The translations under genes and the position numbers were made by a program. DNA of 64,000 nucleotides from Paenibacillus catalpae (lineage in GTDB: Bacteria > Bacillota > Bacilli > Paenibacillales > Paenibacillaceae). Below, one piece after another: positions 53,929-62,367 of this stretch. The notes beneath the pieces were generated by a model. The model ran no database searches. It was not told the DNA's origin and saw nothing but the letters and a program-made list of their open reading frames with translations. The stretch's first letter is position 1. Each line of letters starts with the position of its first letter. The stretch is from contig NZ_FOMT01000001.1 in NCBI RefSeq assembly GCF_900112695.1, forward strand, positions 434,001 through 498,000, given 5' to 3'.

Positions 53929-54882
53929 ATGACAACGGCTAAAATTACAAACCCGTCTATCGTGCTTCAATTGGACGGATTGACCAAAAAGATCGGCGGC
54001 AAGGCAATTGTAGATGGCTTGTCCTTCGATATTGCAAAAGGCGAAGTGGTTGGCCTTCTTGGACCTAACGGTGCAGGTAAAACGACTACGATGCGAATGA
54101 TTGTAGGATTGATTGGTATGACAGAAGGGGATGTGCGGATTTGCGGGCAAAGCATCCGTACCAGCTTCGAGCAGGCCATCCGGCATGTCGGCGGGATTAT
54201 CGAGAATCCGGAGTTCTACCCGTATATGTCAGGCTACGATAACTTGAAGCAATATCAACGGATGACGGCAGGGGTAACCGATGCGCGGATCGCGGAGGTT
54301 ACAAAGCTTGTCGGCATGCAGGATGCGCTTGGCAAAAAAGTGAAGGCTTATTCGCTTGGCATGCGACAGCGTCTTGGTATCGCTCAAGCGCTTCTGCATG
54401 AGCCAAAGCTTCTCATTCTGGATGAGCCGACGAACGGACTGGATCCGGCGGGAATTAAAGAGATGCGCGAATATTTGAAGCAGATTGCAGAGGCTGAAGG
54501 AATCGCGATTCTGGTCTCCAGCCATCTGCTGAGCGAGATTGAGCTCATGTGCAGCCGGGTTATTGTGATCCAGGAAGGTAAGCTTGTTACCGTCCGTTCG
54601 CTTGGAGAAGCGGAGTCGACGAAGCAAAAGGTTCTGTCCATCTCTATGCAAGTAGGAAATGCGGGGCAGGCTCTAGAGGTGATCAACCGGATGGAAGGGA
54701 TTATGGCAGCGCAGTCCGATTCTTTCACGAACAAAATCACGTTTGAGCTTCAGCAAGACCAGATTCCTGGCCTGGTGGCAAGTCTTGCGGCGGAAGGCGT
54801 AGCTATTTACCGAATTGAGGAAGTGCGAGCGACGCTGGAAGAAGAGTTTATGAAATTAACGGGAGGTAACCGAATTGCGTAA
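53929..54882 (+). CDS. ABC transporter ATP-binding protein, BcrA type
   Basis: 317 residues. Walker A GPNGAGKTTT, signature YSLGMRQRLGIAQ, Walker B LLILDEPTNGLDPAG, H-loop SSHLLSEIE and a BcrA-like C-terminal extension. Closest relative in the window is the ATPase at 16406. AAGGAGAGG before ATG 53929. Confidence 0.92.
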   Translation: MTTAKITNPSIVLQLDGLTKKIGGKAIVDGLSFDIAKGEVVGLLGPNGAGKTTTMRMIVGLIGMTEGDVRICGQSIRTSFEQAIRHVGGIIENPEFYPYMSGYDNLKQYQRMTAGVTDARIAEVTKLVGMQDALGKKVKAYSLGMRQRLGIAQALLHEPKLLILDEPTNGLDPAGIKEMREYLKQIAEAEGIAILVSSHLLSEIELMCSRVIVIQEGKLVTVRSLGEAESTKQKVLSISMQVGNAGQALEVINRMEGIMAAQSDSFTNKITFELQQDQIPGLVASLAAEGVAIYRIEEVRATLEEEFMKLTGGNRIA

Positions 54883-55633
54883 TTTTACGGGATTATTAAT
54901 AAACGAATGGCTTAAGCTCAGCAAGAAAAAATCGTTCTTCGTCGCTTATGCGATACTGGCTGTCGTATTTGGCATAATGGGCTATGCCTTCTATGAAATA
55001 CAGCCTGACGGACTCACATCGACAGTAGATTTTGCTACAGGTACCATTATGCTGCAGGCAGCGGGGCAGTTAGTACCGGTTCTTGCCGTCCTTGCAGCAG
55101 CAGGCAGCGTTACGCAGGAGTACCGCTACGGCACCATTAAATTTCTTCTGATCCGGGCACAAAGCCGCCATAAGATATTGGCATCCAAATACATTGTCAT
55201 GGTTGTTTATACGCTTACTTTGGTCCTCACCACCGCTGCGCTTGCTGTTGCGGCCGGCTATATCGTCTACGGCGGCGGAAGCGGGGAATCTACATGGACG
55301 GATTTTCTCGGCAATATCGCAAGTTTGGCGGTCTACTCGATTGTGTTCGTTACGATGACGTTCATGATCGGCATTCTGACGAAGTCTAACGGCGCATCGA
55401 TTGGCATCGGCATTTTCTCCATGATGGCAGGAAGCCTTCTTGTTATGCTGCTTTCCCGCTATACGATTACGAAATATTTATTGTTCGCTAATACAGACTT
55501 GTCGGTCTATCGCAGCGACGCAGTGCCGATCGAGGGGATGACGCTGGTATTTTCCATTGTTATACTGCTTGTATATATGGCGCTGTTCCTATCCGTCAGC
55601 TTTGCCGTATTTAAGAAACGAGACATCGCGTAG
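54875..55633 (+). CDS. ABC-2 type permease
   Basis: 252 residues, six membrane helices starting about residue 20. Partner of the BcrA-like ATPase it overlaps by 8 bases. TTG 54875 has GGGAGG 8-9 bases upstream. Confidence 0.87.
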   Translation: MRNFTGLLINEWLKLSKKKSFFVAYAILAVVFGIMGYAFYEIQPDGLTSTVDFATGTIMLQAAGQLVPVLAVLAAAGSVTQEYRYGTIKFLLIRAQSRHKILASKYIVMVVYTLTLVLTTAALAVAAGYIVYGGGSGESTWTDFLGNIASLAVYSIVFVTMTFMIGILTKSNGASIGIGIFSMMAGSLLVMLLSRYTITKYLLFANTDLSVYRSDAVPIEGMTLVFSIVILLVYMALFLSVSFAVFKKRDIA

Positions 55634-55677
55634 GTGATCCGTTTCTGGCCGACAGAAGGAAAGGAGACACAACACCC

Positions 55678-56073
55678 GTGACAATTGTATTTGACAACAA
55701 TATGCCGATTTATATTCAAATTATGAATTATGTGAAGAAGCAGATTATTACCGGCAAATTAAGCCCCGGCGACAAAATCGAATCGGTGCGGGACCTTGCT
55801 CTTGAGCTGCAAATCAATCCGAATACGATACAGCGTACGTTCCAGGAGCTGGAACGGGAAGGCATTGTAGAAACGAGACGAGGACTTGGCCGATTTGTGA
55901 CAAGTAAGGAGTCGACGATTATGCAGATAAAGAAAGAAATGGCAGGCGAGCTGCTCGAACGATTTGTGCAAGGAATGAAGGAGCTTGGCTTTGGCAAGGA
56001 CGATATCATCGCCATCGTAAAGGATGCCGTGAAGGACGGCAAAGAAGCCAATCATCCTGACAGGAGTGAATAA
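55678..56073 (+). CDS. GntR-family regulator, YtrA subfamily
   Basis: 131 residues. Winged helix (PIYIQIMNYVKKQIITGKL, KIESVRDLALELQINPNTIQRTFQEL, GLGRFV, about 10-77) and a short helical tail. It lies between two ABC pairs, as YtrA-type regulators of peptide antibiotic responses do. GTG start with GGAGA upstream. Confidence 0.9.
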   Translation: MTIVFDNNMPIYIQIMNYVKKQIITGKLSPGDKIESVRDLALELQINPNTIQRTFQELEREGIVETRRGLGRFVTSKESTIMQIKKEMAGELLERFVQGMKELGFGKDDIIAIVKDAVKDGKEANHPDRSE

Positions 56074-56078
56074 GAGAC

Positions 56079-56777
56079 GTGGAATCGATTTTGGAACTAT
56101 CGGGCGTAACGAAATCTTATGGCGCCAAGCGGGCACTTGATCATGTTTCTTTTAAAGTTCAGCCCGGCAAAATAATAGGCTTGCTAGGCAGCAACGGCAG
56201 CGGAAAGAGTACTTTAATGAAGATAGCCGCTGGTCTCATGCAGCCCTCGTCGGGCCAATTGCTCATTTGCGGGGAGCCAAGCGGATATCGGACGAAGGCT
56301 TTGACATCTTTTATGCCGGATAAGCCGCTGACGGAATCATGGATGCGTGTCAAAGACGCGATCGGCTTTTACCAGGACTTCTACGCGGATTTCGATGCGG
56401 CGAAAGCCGATGAAATGCTGCAGTTTATGAATCTGAAGCCATCCGATAAAATCAGCACGCTGTCCAAGGGGATGAACGACCGGATGCAGCTGACGCTGGC
56501 TCTGTCCCGCAATGCGAAGCTGTACCTGCTGGATGAGCCGATTGGCGGCGTAGATCCGGTAGCCCGCGAGAAGATACTGGATGCCATCGTGAAATATTAC
56601 AACGAAGACAGCTGTCTGATTATATCCACCCATTTGGTGCGGGACATTGAACGGATCTTTGATGAGGTTGTCCTTATTAAGAACGGGAATATTGTCCTTC
56701 AGGAGGAAGTAGAGACGATCCGTTTCTCACAGGGCAAGAGCGTGGATGAGCTGTTTAAAGAGGTGTTCGCCGAATGA
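56079..56777 (+). CDS. ABC transporter ATP-binding protein
   Basis: 232 residues. Walker A GSNGSGKSTL, Walker B LYLLDEPIGGVDPVA, H-loop STHLVRDIE. The signature reads LSKGMNDRMQLTLALS, with Lys in place of the second Ser-type residue, as in many YtrB/YtrE relatives. GTG start, ribosome site weak, 5 bases after the regulator stop. Confidence 0.87.
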   Translation: MESILELSGVTKSYGAKRALDHVSFKVQPGKIIGLLGSNGSGKSTLMKIAAGLMQPSSGQLLICGEPSGYRTKALTSFMPDKPLTESWMRVKDAIGFYQDFYADFDAAKADEMLQFMNLKPSDKISTLSKGMNDRMQLTLALSRNAKLYLLDEPIGGVDPVAREKILDAIVKYYNEDSCLIISTHLVRDIERIFDEVVLIKNGNIVLQEEVETIRFSQGKSVDELFKEVFAE

Positions 56778-57532
56778 TGAATCTGCTTAAGCTGGTCAAA
56801 TATGACTGGAAACGAAACGCTGGTTTCATGCTTGTCCTGGGCGCTTTGTTCGTGCTGGTCGAAGCGGGATTAACGGTGTACGGCGGAATTAAAAAATTGG
56901 ATAATGAGTTCGTTTATGTGCTTTCCTTTGTTTTTTATCTTGCGGTAACGATCATGGTTTGCGTGACGACCTGCAGAACCTACGAGCACAATCTCCGATT
57001 CTTTAACCGCCGATTGCTTCCGCTGCCGGGACTGTATACGATCCTGTCGCCTTTAGTATTAGGGTTTGGAGGCCTTGCTGTTATTGGAGTTATCGGCGTG
57101 CTTCATCTCCTTGCTATGGGCATGGTCTGGGATAATGGCATATTGATGATTTCGGATGTACTGGGGGAGAGAGGCTTCTGGTCGATGCTGGTATCCTGTA
57201 CGATGTTTATTGTCGTTATATTTCTAAGCATAACGGTTGCGAAATTATTTATAGGGAAAAAGGGAGTCTGGATTGGCATCGCCCTGTTTTTTGTCGTGCA
57301 GCTGGTGTTTGATTGGCTGGAGAATCTGCTGTTCCCGAATATGGCCGTTTCTACCGATCAGTTCTTCGAATCGGTTAGCGTTCGAGTCAGCGATTCCGCG
57401 AATGCAACGATTCACGTGCAGGCAACGGTCACGAATTTCTGGGGACCTATTATCTTTGAAACCGCCGCAATTGTCGCAATGATTTGCATCATGAATTACT
57501 TGATCAACCGGAGAATTCAAACCGGAGGATAG
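56774..57532 (+). CDS. ABC transporter permease subunit
   Basis: 252 residues, six hydrophobic segments (first about 17-37). It overlaps the ATPase stop by ATGA and has no recognisable family signature beyond position. Last gene of the five-gene operon. Confidence 0.8.
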   Translation: MMNLLKLVKYDWKRNAGFMLVLGALFVLVEAGLTVYGGIKKLDNEFVYVLSFVFYLAVTIMVCVTTCRTYEHNLRFFNRRLLPLPGLYTILSPLVLGFGGLAVIGVIGVLHLLAMGMVWDNGILMISDVLGERGFWSMLVSCTMFIVVIFLSITVAKLFIGKKGVWIGIALFFVVQLVFDWLENLLFPNMAVSTDQFFESVSVRVSDSANATIHVQATVTNFWGPIIFETAAIVAMICIMNYLINRRIQTGG

Positions 57533-57543
57533 AGAGTTGGTTA

Positions 57544-57588
57544 AGAGAGCTTCTGAAGGTGCCAAGCGCCTAAAGAAGCTCTTTTTTT
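57544..57588 (+). terminator. Terminator of YtrA-type module 2
   Basis: AGAGAGCTTCT pairs with AGAAGCTCTTTTTTT around a long loop. Confidence 0.85.
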
Positions 57589-57702
57589 GTCAGAAATTGA
57601 TGCTTTCGCCCTATTCTTTCAGTTGACGGTCGCTTGCTGAAAGTGTTTCAATTAAGTTTGATCAGAGTTGGACGGATGAAGGTGAAGGGAGAGACAAGCA
57701 GC

Positions 57703-58623
57703 TTGAGTAACATCATGAAACAATTTATGAAGGCATCGCGTATTCGCGTCCTTCCAGTCATGCTTATTCCCGTCGCGCTTGGCGCGCTGGGCGCTTTCGT
57801 GTGGGATGAGAATTTTGATTTTTGGCTGTTTTTACTTACGTTAGTTGGCTCGGGGGCGGCTCATTTGTTCTCGAATATGATTAATGATTTGTGGGACTAC
57901 TACAACGGAACGGATGAGGCTGCCAAACAGGCAGAAGGGGTTATCTCGACGAATTCCGGCTATTTAACGAACGGCACGTGGAGCATTCGTGCATTTGCTG
58001 CGGTCACGTGGTCCTTGTTTGGCATTGCAGCGGTGAGCGGCATCATTCTGTCCGTGATTAGCGGCTGGCCGGTCATCGTATTTGGCGGACTTGGCGGGCT
58101 GATCGCTTATTTCTACGTTGCGCCGCCTATTCGCTTTGGTTACCGCGGCAAAGGGTACAGTGAAGTCGCGATTTTGTTGTCGTTTGGTATTTTGCCCGTG
58201 GCCGGCGCTTACTATGTGCAATCTTCGCAGCTCGATTACCGGGCATTATTATTGTCTCTGCCAATTGGACTGCTTACGACGCTTATTTTATTTAACCATC
58301 ACTTCCTGCATTGGCAGGCAGACAAGCAAGCTGGCAAAAAAACGCTGGTTGTCGTATGGGGGGAGCAGCGTGCGCTCGTCTTCTCCAGATGGCTGCTGGT
58401 TCTGGCTTATGCATCAATAATTGTATGCGTAATTACGAGGGCTCTGCCTTGGTATGCGCTTATTGGACTGCTGACGGTTATCCCGCTGTATGCGGTGTAT
58501 GGCAAGCTGAAGGAGCATAATCCCTCCCATGCGTATTTGCCGCTGATGGGCGGCTCCGTAAAAGCTACAAACCGCTGCGGTGTAATTCTAATCATCGCGC
58601 TTCTCATTCAAGGCCTTCTGTAG
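57703..58623 (+). CDS. menA: UbiA prenyltransferase, 1,4-dihydroxy-2-naphthoate polyprenyltransferase type
   Basis: 306 residues, eight to nine membrane helices. The first Asp-rich motif NMINDLWDYYNGTDEA and the second HWQADKQAGKKTLVV mark the UbiA/MenA family, which attaches a polyprenyl tail in menaquinone synthesis. In-frame starts at ATG 57676 and TTG 57703 are both possible; GGGAGA favours TTG. MenA is the usual match, but other UbiA enzymes exist in Paenibacillus. Confidence 0.75.
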   Translation: MSNIMKQFMKASRIRVLPVMLIPVALGALGAFVWDENFDFWLFLLTLVGSGAAHLFSNMINDLWDYYNGTDEAAKQAEGVISTNSGYLTNGTWSIRAFAAVTWSLFGIAAVSGIILSVISGWPVIVFGGLGGLIAYFYVAPPIRFGYRGKGYSEVAILLSFGILPVAGAYYVQSSQLDYRALLLSLPIGLLTTLILFNHHFLHWQADKQAGKKTLVVVWGEQRALVFSRWLLVLAYASIIVCVITRALPWYALIGLLTVIPLYAVYGKLKEHNPSHAYLPLMGGSVKATNRCGVILIIALLIQGLL

Positions 58624-58668
58624 AATAGAAGGTATATATACCATATAGGAAAGCCGAGGGAATAAAAG

Positions 58669-59397
58669 ATGGGCAAAGAATGGATACTTGGAGACTTTGA
58701 TACGATTCTTGATGAAGGCAAAGTATGGACAATCGGCGGTTTTCCGCTGCCGGACGGAACGTTCTGGCAATACCGTGAGCCTGACGCGGTAGTTATTGTA
58801 CGCAACGGCATTCTGTATGTCCGTGCGCCGCTTAGCCGTAAGCATGACAAGATTCAAATTCTGGACAATGCCAAGCATATGTATTATTCGGCGAAGCCGG
58901 TTGAAGCGCCGGAGAAGGGCGAGATCAGCTTCGAGCTTCAGATCCGTGCCCGTTCGCAAAATACGGCGCCTGGCGACTTGTACGACGGGTATGCTTCGTT
59001 AAATCTTCTTGATTTTACTACCGGCGGGGCTCTTGATTTCTTTGCGGGCAATGACAAATATGCGAGTGTGTACGCGGTTCTGCCATTCCCCGGAGTATCT
59101 GTGCCTGAATCCGATAAGACAAGATTTTTCTGCGTATTCAAGGAATCAACGGAATTTCAGGCTCGAGAATTTAACACTTACAAAATCACGTACAACCGCG
59201 AGAAAGACGAGATTGTCTTTTATGTGAATGGTGCGGAAGTGCGCAGAGAGCATAACGTCCCGGTGAAATTCAATCAGTTCACGGTGGCGCTTGGTATTAT
59301 GACGGAGAAGGACTTGACGCCTGAGGGCAGCGTATCCGTTCATGGCCAGACGGTGATCGGCGAGTATACGCCAATTACCATCACCGTAACAGAATAA
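58669..59397 (+). CDS. Hypothetical protein, DUF6081-like
   Basis: 242 residues, soluble, beta-rich. The region LDFFAGNDKYASVYAVLPFPGV and the C-terminal EIVFYVNGAEVRR suggest a jelly-roll or concanavalin-type fold; it resembles proteins annotated as DUF6081. No signal peptide. GAGGG before ATG 58669. Function unknown. Confidence 0.6.
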   Translation: MGKEWILGDFDTILDEGKVWTIGGFPLPDGTFWQYREPDAVVIVRNGILYVRAPLSRKHDKIQILDNAKHMYYSAKPVEAPEKGEISFELQIRARSQNTAPGDLYDGYASLNLLDFTTGGALDFFAGNDKYASVYAVLPFPGVSVPESDKTRFFCVFKESTEFQAREFNTYKITYNREKDEIVFYVNGAEVRREHNVPVKFNQFTVALGIMTEKDLTPEGSVSVHGQTVIGEYTPITITVTE

Positions 59398-59407
59398 TAA
59401 GAAGGTG

Positions 59408-59437
59408 AAGCCGTTCTCGATGGAGCGGCTTTTTTTG
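59408..59437 (+). terminator. Terminator
   Basis: AAGCCG pairs with CGGCTT, followed by seven T. Confidence 0.75.
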
Positions 59438-59524
59438 TTGGTTTGTCCTTCTGCTGAACCGGGTCCGGCCAATCATTAACACTTATATTAAGCAGCGGAT
59501 TAGACAAGATAAAAGGCGAAGTGC

Positions 59525-59577
59525 TTGACATAGCCTTCAGTGTATTGTAATGTTACTAACATAAAGAAAGTTACTAA
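59525..59577 (+). promoter_or_regulatory. Promoter and direct repeats of nitroreductase gene
   Basis: TTGACA (59525-59530), 17 bp, TAATGT (59548-59553). GTTACTAA occurs at 59552-59559 and 59570-59577, 18 bp apart, over the start of transcription. HxlR-type redox regulators (YodB, HypR) bind TTACT-like sites near nitroreductase genes, so such a regulator is plausible. Confidence 0.6.
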
Positions 59578-59602
59578 TAAATATCCCAGGAGGCGGACAA
59601 AA

Positions 59603-60220
59603 ATGTCAAATACTTCAACTATTTCGAAATCCCTGATTGAAGCGATCAAAGCAAGACGCACTTATTATGCGATCAGCAAACAATCTCCCATCTCGGATGA
59701 TCAAATCATCAGCCTTGTACAGGAAGCTGTGAAATACTCGCCGTCGGCTTTTAACTCCCAAAGCGCGCGTGCAGTCGTATTGCTTGGCGAGAATCATGAT
59801 AAGCTTTGGAATATCGTGAAGGAAACCCTTCGCAAAATCGTACCCGCTGATCAATTTGCTTCAACCGAGCAGCGCGTAGACAGCTTCAAAGCAGGCTACG
59901 GTTCGGTTCTGTTCTTCGAAGACACAACGGTCATTGAAGGTTTGCAGAAGCAGTTCGCAAGCTATGCGGATAACTTCCCGAAATGGTCGCAGCAATCCTC
60001 GGCTATCGTTCAATATGTAGCTTGGACTTTGCTTGAGGAACAAGGCCTTGGCGCTTCCTTGCAGCATTACAATCCGCTGATTGATGAAGAAGTGAAGCAA
60101 GCCTGGGATATCCCGGCAAGCTGGCAGCTGATTGCTCAAATGCCGTTTGGTACTCCAACTGCTCAGCCGGGCGAGAAAGAATTCCAGCCAATTGATGAGC
60201 GTGTGAAAATTTTCAAATAA
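59603..60220 (+). CDS. Nitroreductase family protein
   Basis: 205 residues, FMN-dependent fold. IKARRTYYAIS (FMN phosphate contact), SPSAFNSQSARAVVLLGENH and WTLLEEQGLGASLQHYNP are the nitroreductase signatures of the YdgI/YodC-like branch. It reduces quinones or nitro-compounds with NAD(P)H. AGGAGG lies 9 bases before ATG 59603; an upstream ATG in frame has no ribosome site. Confidence 0.9.
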   Translation: MSNTSTISKSLIEAIKARRTYYAISKQSPISDDQIISLVQEAVKYSPSAFNSQSARAVVLLGENHDKLWNIVKETLRKIVPADQFASTEQRVDSFKAGYGSVLFFEDTTVIEGLQKQFASYADNFPKWSQQSSAIVQYVAWTLLEEQGLGASLQHYNPLIDEEVKQAWDIPASWQLIAQMPFGTPTAQPGEKEFQPIDERVKIFK

Positions 60221-60233
60221 GATTTGATCTATC

Positions 60234-60268
60234 GAGCAGCTCCCTTCAAGCGAAGGAGCTGCTTTTCG
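60234..60268 (+). terminator. Terminator of nitroreductase gene
   Basis: AGCAGCTCC and GGAGCTGCT form the stem, followed by TTTTCG. Confidence 0.8.
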
Positions 60269-60365
60269 TTGTATTCATGGAGCAGTACTAGCCGTCATAG
60301 TTAAAAACATGTACAATAAAACCGATACATCATTTATACCCTTTTTTATGCGACAGGAGGACCAC

Positions 60366-61049
60366 ATGAGTATCGATTCCCGCACGTTGAAACAGCTGCT
60401 TCAGCTGCAGCTGTCACCAACCCTGGATTTCCAAACAGCGGTTAATCCGCTTGATCTGAATAACGGCGACAGCCATTCTTCCATGTTCGATATCTTGCTC
60501 TCCCAATACATGAACGGTGATTTCGCAAACGTGGAGAATATGGAGCAGTCCGTGCTTGCCTCGGATTCGCTGGCCAAGCTCTCGAGCCTTCCTAATCTGT
60601 ATAGCACCGTCTTAAACGAAGAGGGTGATCTGGCAAGCAGCTCACCGACCGATTATGACGCATTAATTACAAACGCCGCCGCCAAATACGGCATAGATCC
60701 TGGGCTGATCAGAGGCGTTATCCAAACGGAGTCCGGCTTCCGATCCGATGCGGTATCCTCCGCTGGAGCCAAAGGGCTTATGCAGCTGATGGATGCGACT
60801 GCGCGAAGCCTTGGCGTTACGAATTCCCTGGATCCGCTGCAGAACATTGACGGCGGGTCGAAATATTTGTCGTATCTTCTCAGCAAATATAACGGTAATG
60901 AACAAGTTGCGCTTGCCGCTTATAATGCAGGGCCGGGACGTATTGACAGGCTTGGCATTGCAACGGACAGTGAGCTTCAGGCTAACCTGGACAAGCTTCC
61001 GGTTGAAACACAGCGGTACATAGGCAAGGTGCTTGGAGCCCGCAACTAG
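60366..61049 (+). CDS. Lytic transglycosylase domain protein (YjbJ-like)
   Basis: 227 residues. The C-terminal 120 form an SLT domain: GVIQTESGFRSDAVSSAGAKGLMQLM with catalytic Glu, then VALAAYNAGPG. It cleaves the glycan strand of peptidoglycan. The first 100 residues are polar and without a signal peptide, as in YjbJ of Bacillus. AGGAGG before ATG 60366. Confidence 0.88.
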   Translation: MSIDSRTLKQLLQLQLSPTLDFQTAVNPLDLNNGDSHSSMFDILLSQYMNGDFANVENMEQSVLASDSLAKLSSLPNLYSTVLNEEGDLASSSPTDYDALITNAAAKYGIDPGLIRGVIQTESGFRSDAVSSAGAKGLMQLMDATARSLGVTNSLDPLQNIDGGSKYLSYLLSKYNGNEQVALAAYNAGPGRIDRLGIATDSELQANLDKLPVETQRYIGKVLGARN

Positions 61050-61062
61050 TCCGCAATTGATT

Positions 61063-61112
61063 AGATCACAATGCAAGTGCCGCATTATGCGGTACCATTG
61101 GTGATCTTTTTA
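61063..61112 (+). terminator. Terminator of transglycosylase gene
   Basis: AGATCACAATG pairs with CATTGGTGATCT around an inner CCGCATTATGCGG hairpin, followed by TTTTT. Confidence 0.8.
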
Positions 61113-61208
61113 CCAGTTTGGAGATAAAAACCTACCTCTAAACGCGGTCGCTCATCCTTGAGAGGCCTCGATAGAGGTTTTCTCATTTTTAGGAAGGTGT
61201 TGAAAAAA

Positions 61209-62366
61209 ATGCTGTATTTCGATCATTGCGCTTCTACCCCGCCTTATGAAGAAGTCGTGGATACTTTCGCGGAAGTTATGAAAGCCCATTATGCCAATCC
61301 TTCCTCAATCCATCGCTTGGGAGCTGAAGCCGACAAGCTAATTGCCCGTTCCCGGTCGCTGCTTGCCGAGCAGTTCGGGGTGAAGGCGGAGGAGTGGCTG
61401 TTCACGTCAGGCGGAACAGAGAGTAACAATCTCGCCATTAAAGGGGCCGCCAGACAATTCCGCAGTCGCGGCAATCATCTGATTACCTCCCAAATCGAGC
61501 ATGCATCGGTTAACGATGCATTCCGACAGCTTGAACAAGAAGGCTTCCGCGTGACCTATTTGCCTGTCAGCAAGACTGGCCATGTGGATCCTGAGCAGCT
61601 GCTGGCGGCCATAACGGACGAGACGATATTAGTCAGCATCATGCATGTGAATAATGAAGTAGGCTCGATTCAGCCGATTGAACGGATTGGCAAGCTGCTG
61701 TCTGTTTACCCGCGCATCTTGTTCCATGTCGATGCGGTGCAAAGTATAAGCAAGCTTCCGGTCAGGCTGAAGGAGTGGGGCATAGATCTGCTCAGCGGCT
61801 CTGCCCATAAGCTTCGCGGGCCAAAAGGTGTCGGATTCCTCTATATCCGCGAAACGCTGCAGCTGCAGCCGCTCCAAACCGGAGGTTCGCAGGAACGTGG
61901 CATGCGGGCAGGCACGCAGAACGTGCCGGGGATCGTGGCCTCCGCTAAGGCGCTGCGCATGAGCATGCAGGCAGAAGAGCGGAACCGCGAACGCATGTAT
62001 GCCCTTCGGGACCGGCTGATCCGGCAGGCAGCCGGGATTCCGGAGCTGAAATTGAACGGATGCGCGGATGCTGCCCTGATGGCGCCGCATATTGTGCATT
62101 TTTCCTATCCGGGCATGAAGCCCGAAGTCATTGTCCATATGCTGGAACAGCATGGCGCCATCGTGTCGACCAAATCGGCTTGCTCGTCGAAGGATAATAA
62201 ACCAAGCCGGATACTGATGGCAATGGGAGCGTCTTCGGAGCATGCTGCCGGAGGCATCCGCATCAGCTTTGGGGATGAGCATGACGAGCAGGATATTGAC
62301 ACGCTCGTCGACATGCTGAGCCGCACGGTTGCACAGCTTAAGCCGCTTGAAAGGAGCAAATCTTAA
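61209..62366 (+). CDS. nifZ: Cysteine desulfurase supplying ThiI (NifZ type)
   Basis: 385 residues, PLP enzyme. SGGTESNNLAIKGA, HVDAVQSISKL, the PLP lysine in SGSAHKLRGPKG, and the catalytic cysteine in STKSACSS. Directly followed by thiI, the Bacillus arrangement in which NifZ transfers sulfur to ThiI for 4-thiouridine at tRNA position 8. GGAAGG before ATG 61209. A leader hairpin (AAAACCT...AGGTTTT, 61128-61183) with CTCATTTTT stands just upstream and may attenuate. Confidence 0.9.
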   Translation: MLYFDHCASTPPYEEVVDTFAEVMKAHYANPSSIHRLGAEADKLIARSRSLLAEQFGVKAEEWLFTSGGTESNNLAIKGAARQFRSRGNHLITSQIEHASVNDAFRQLEQEGFRVTYLPVSKTGHVDPEQLLAAITDETILVSIMHVNNEVGSIQPIERIGKLLSVYPRILFHVDAVQSISKLPVRLKEWGIDLLSGSAHKLRGPKGVGFLYIRETLQLQPLQTGGSQERGMRAGTQNVPGIVASAKALRMSMQAEERNRERMYALRDRLIRQAAGIPELKLNGCADAALMAPHIVHFSYPGMKPEVIVHMLEQHGAIVSTKSACSSKDNKPSRILMAMGASSEHAAGGIRISFGDEHDEQDIDTLVDMLSRTVAQLKPLERSKS

Positions 62367-62367
62367 C

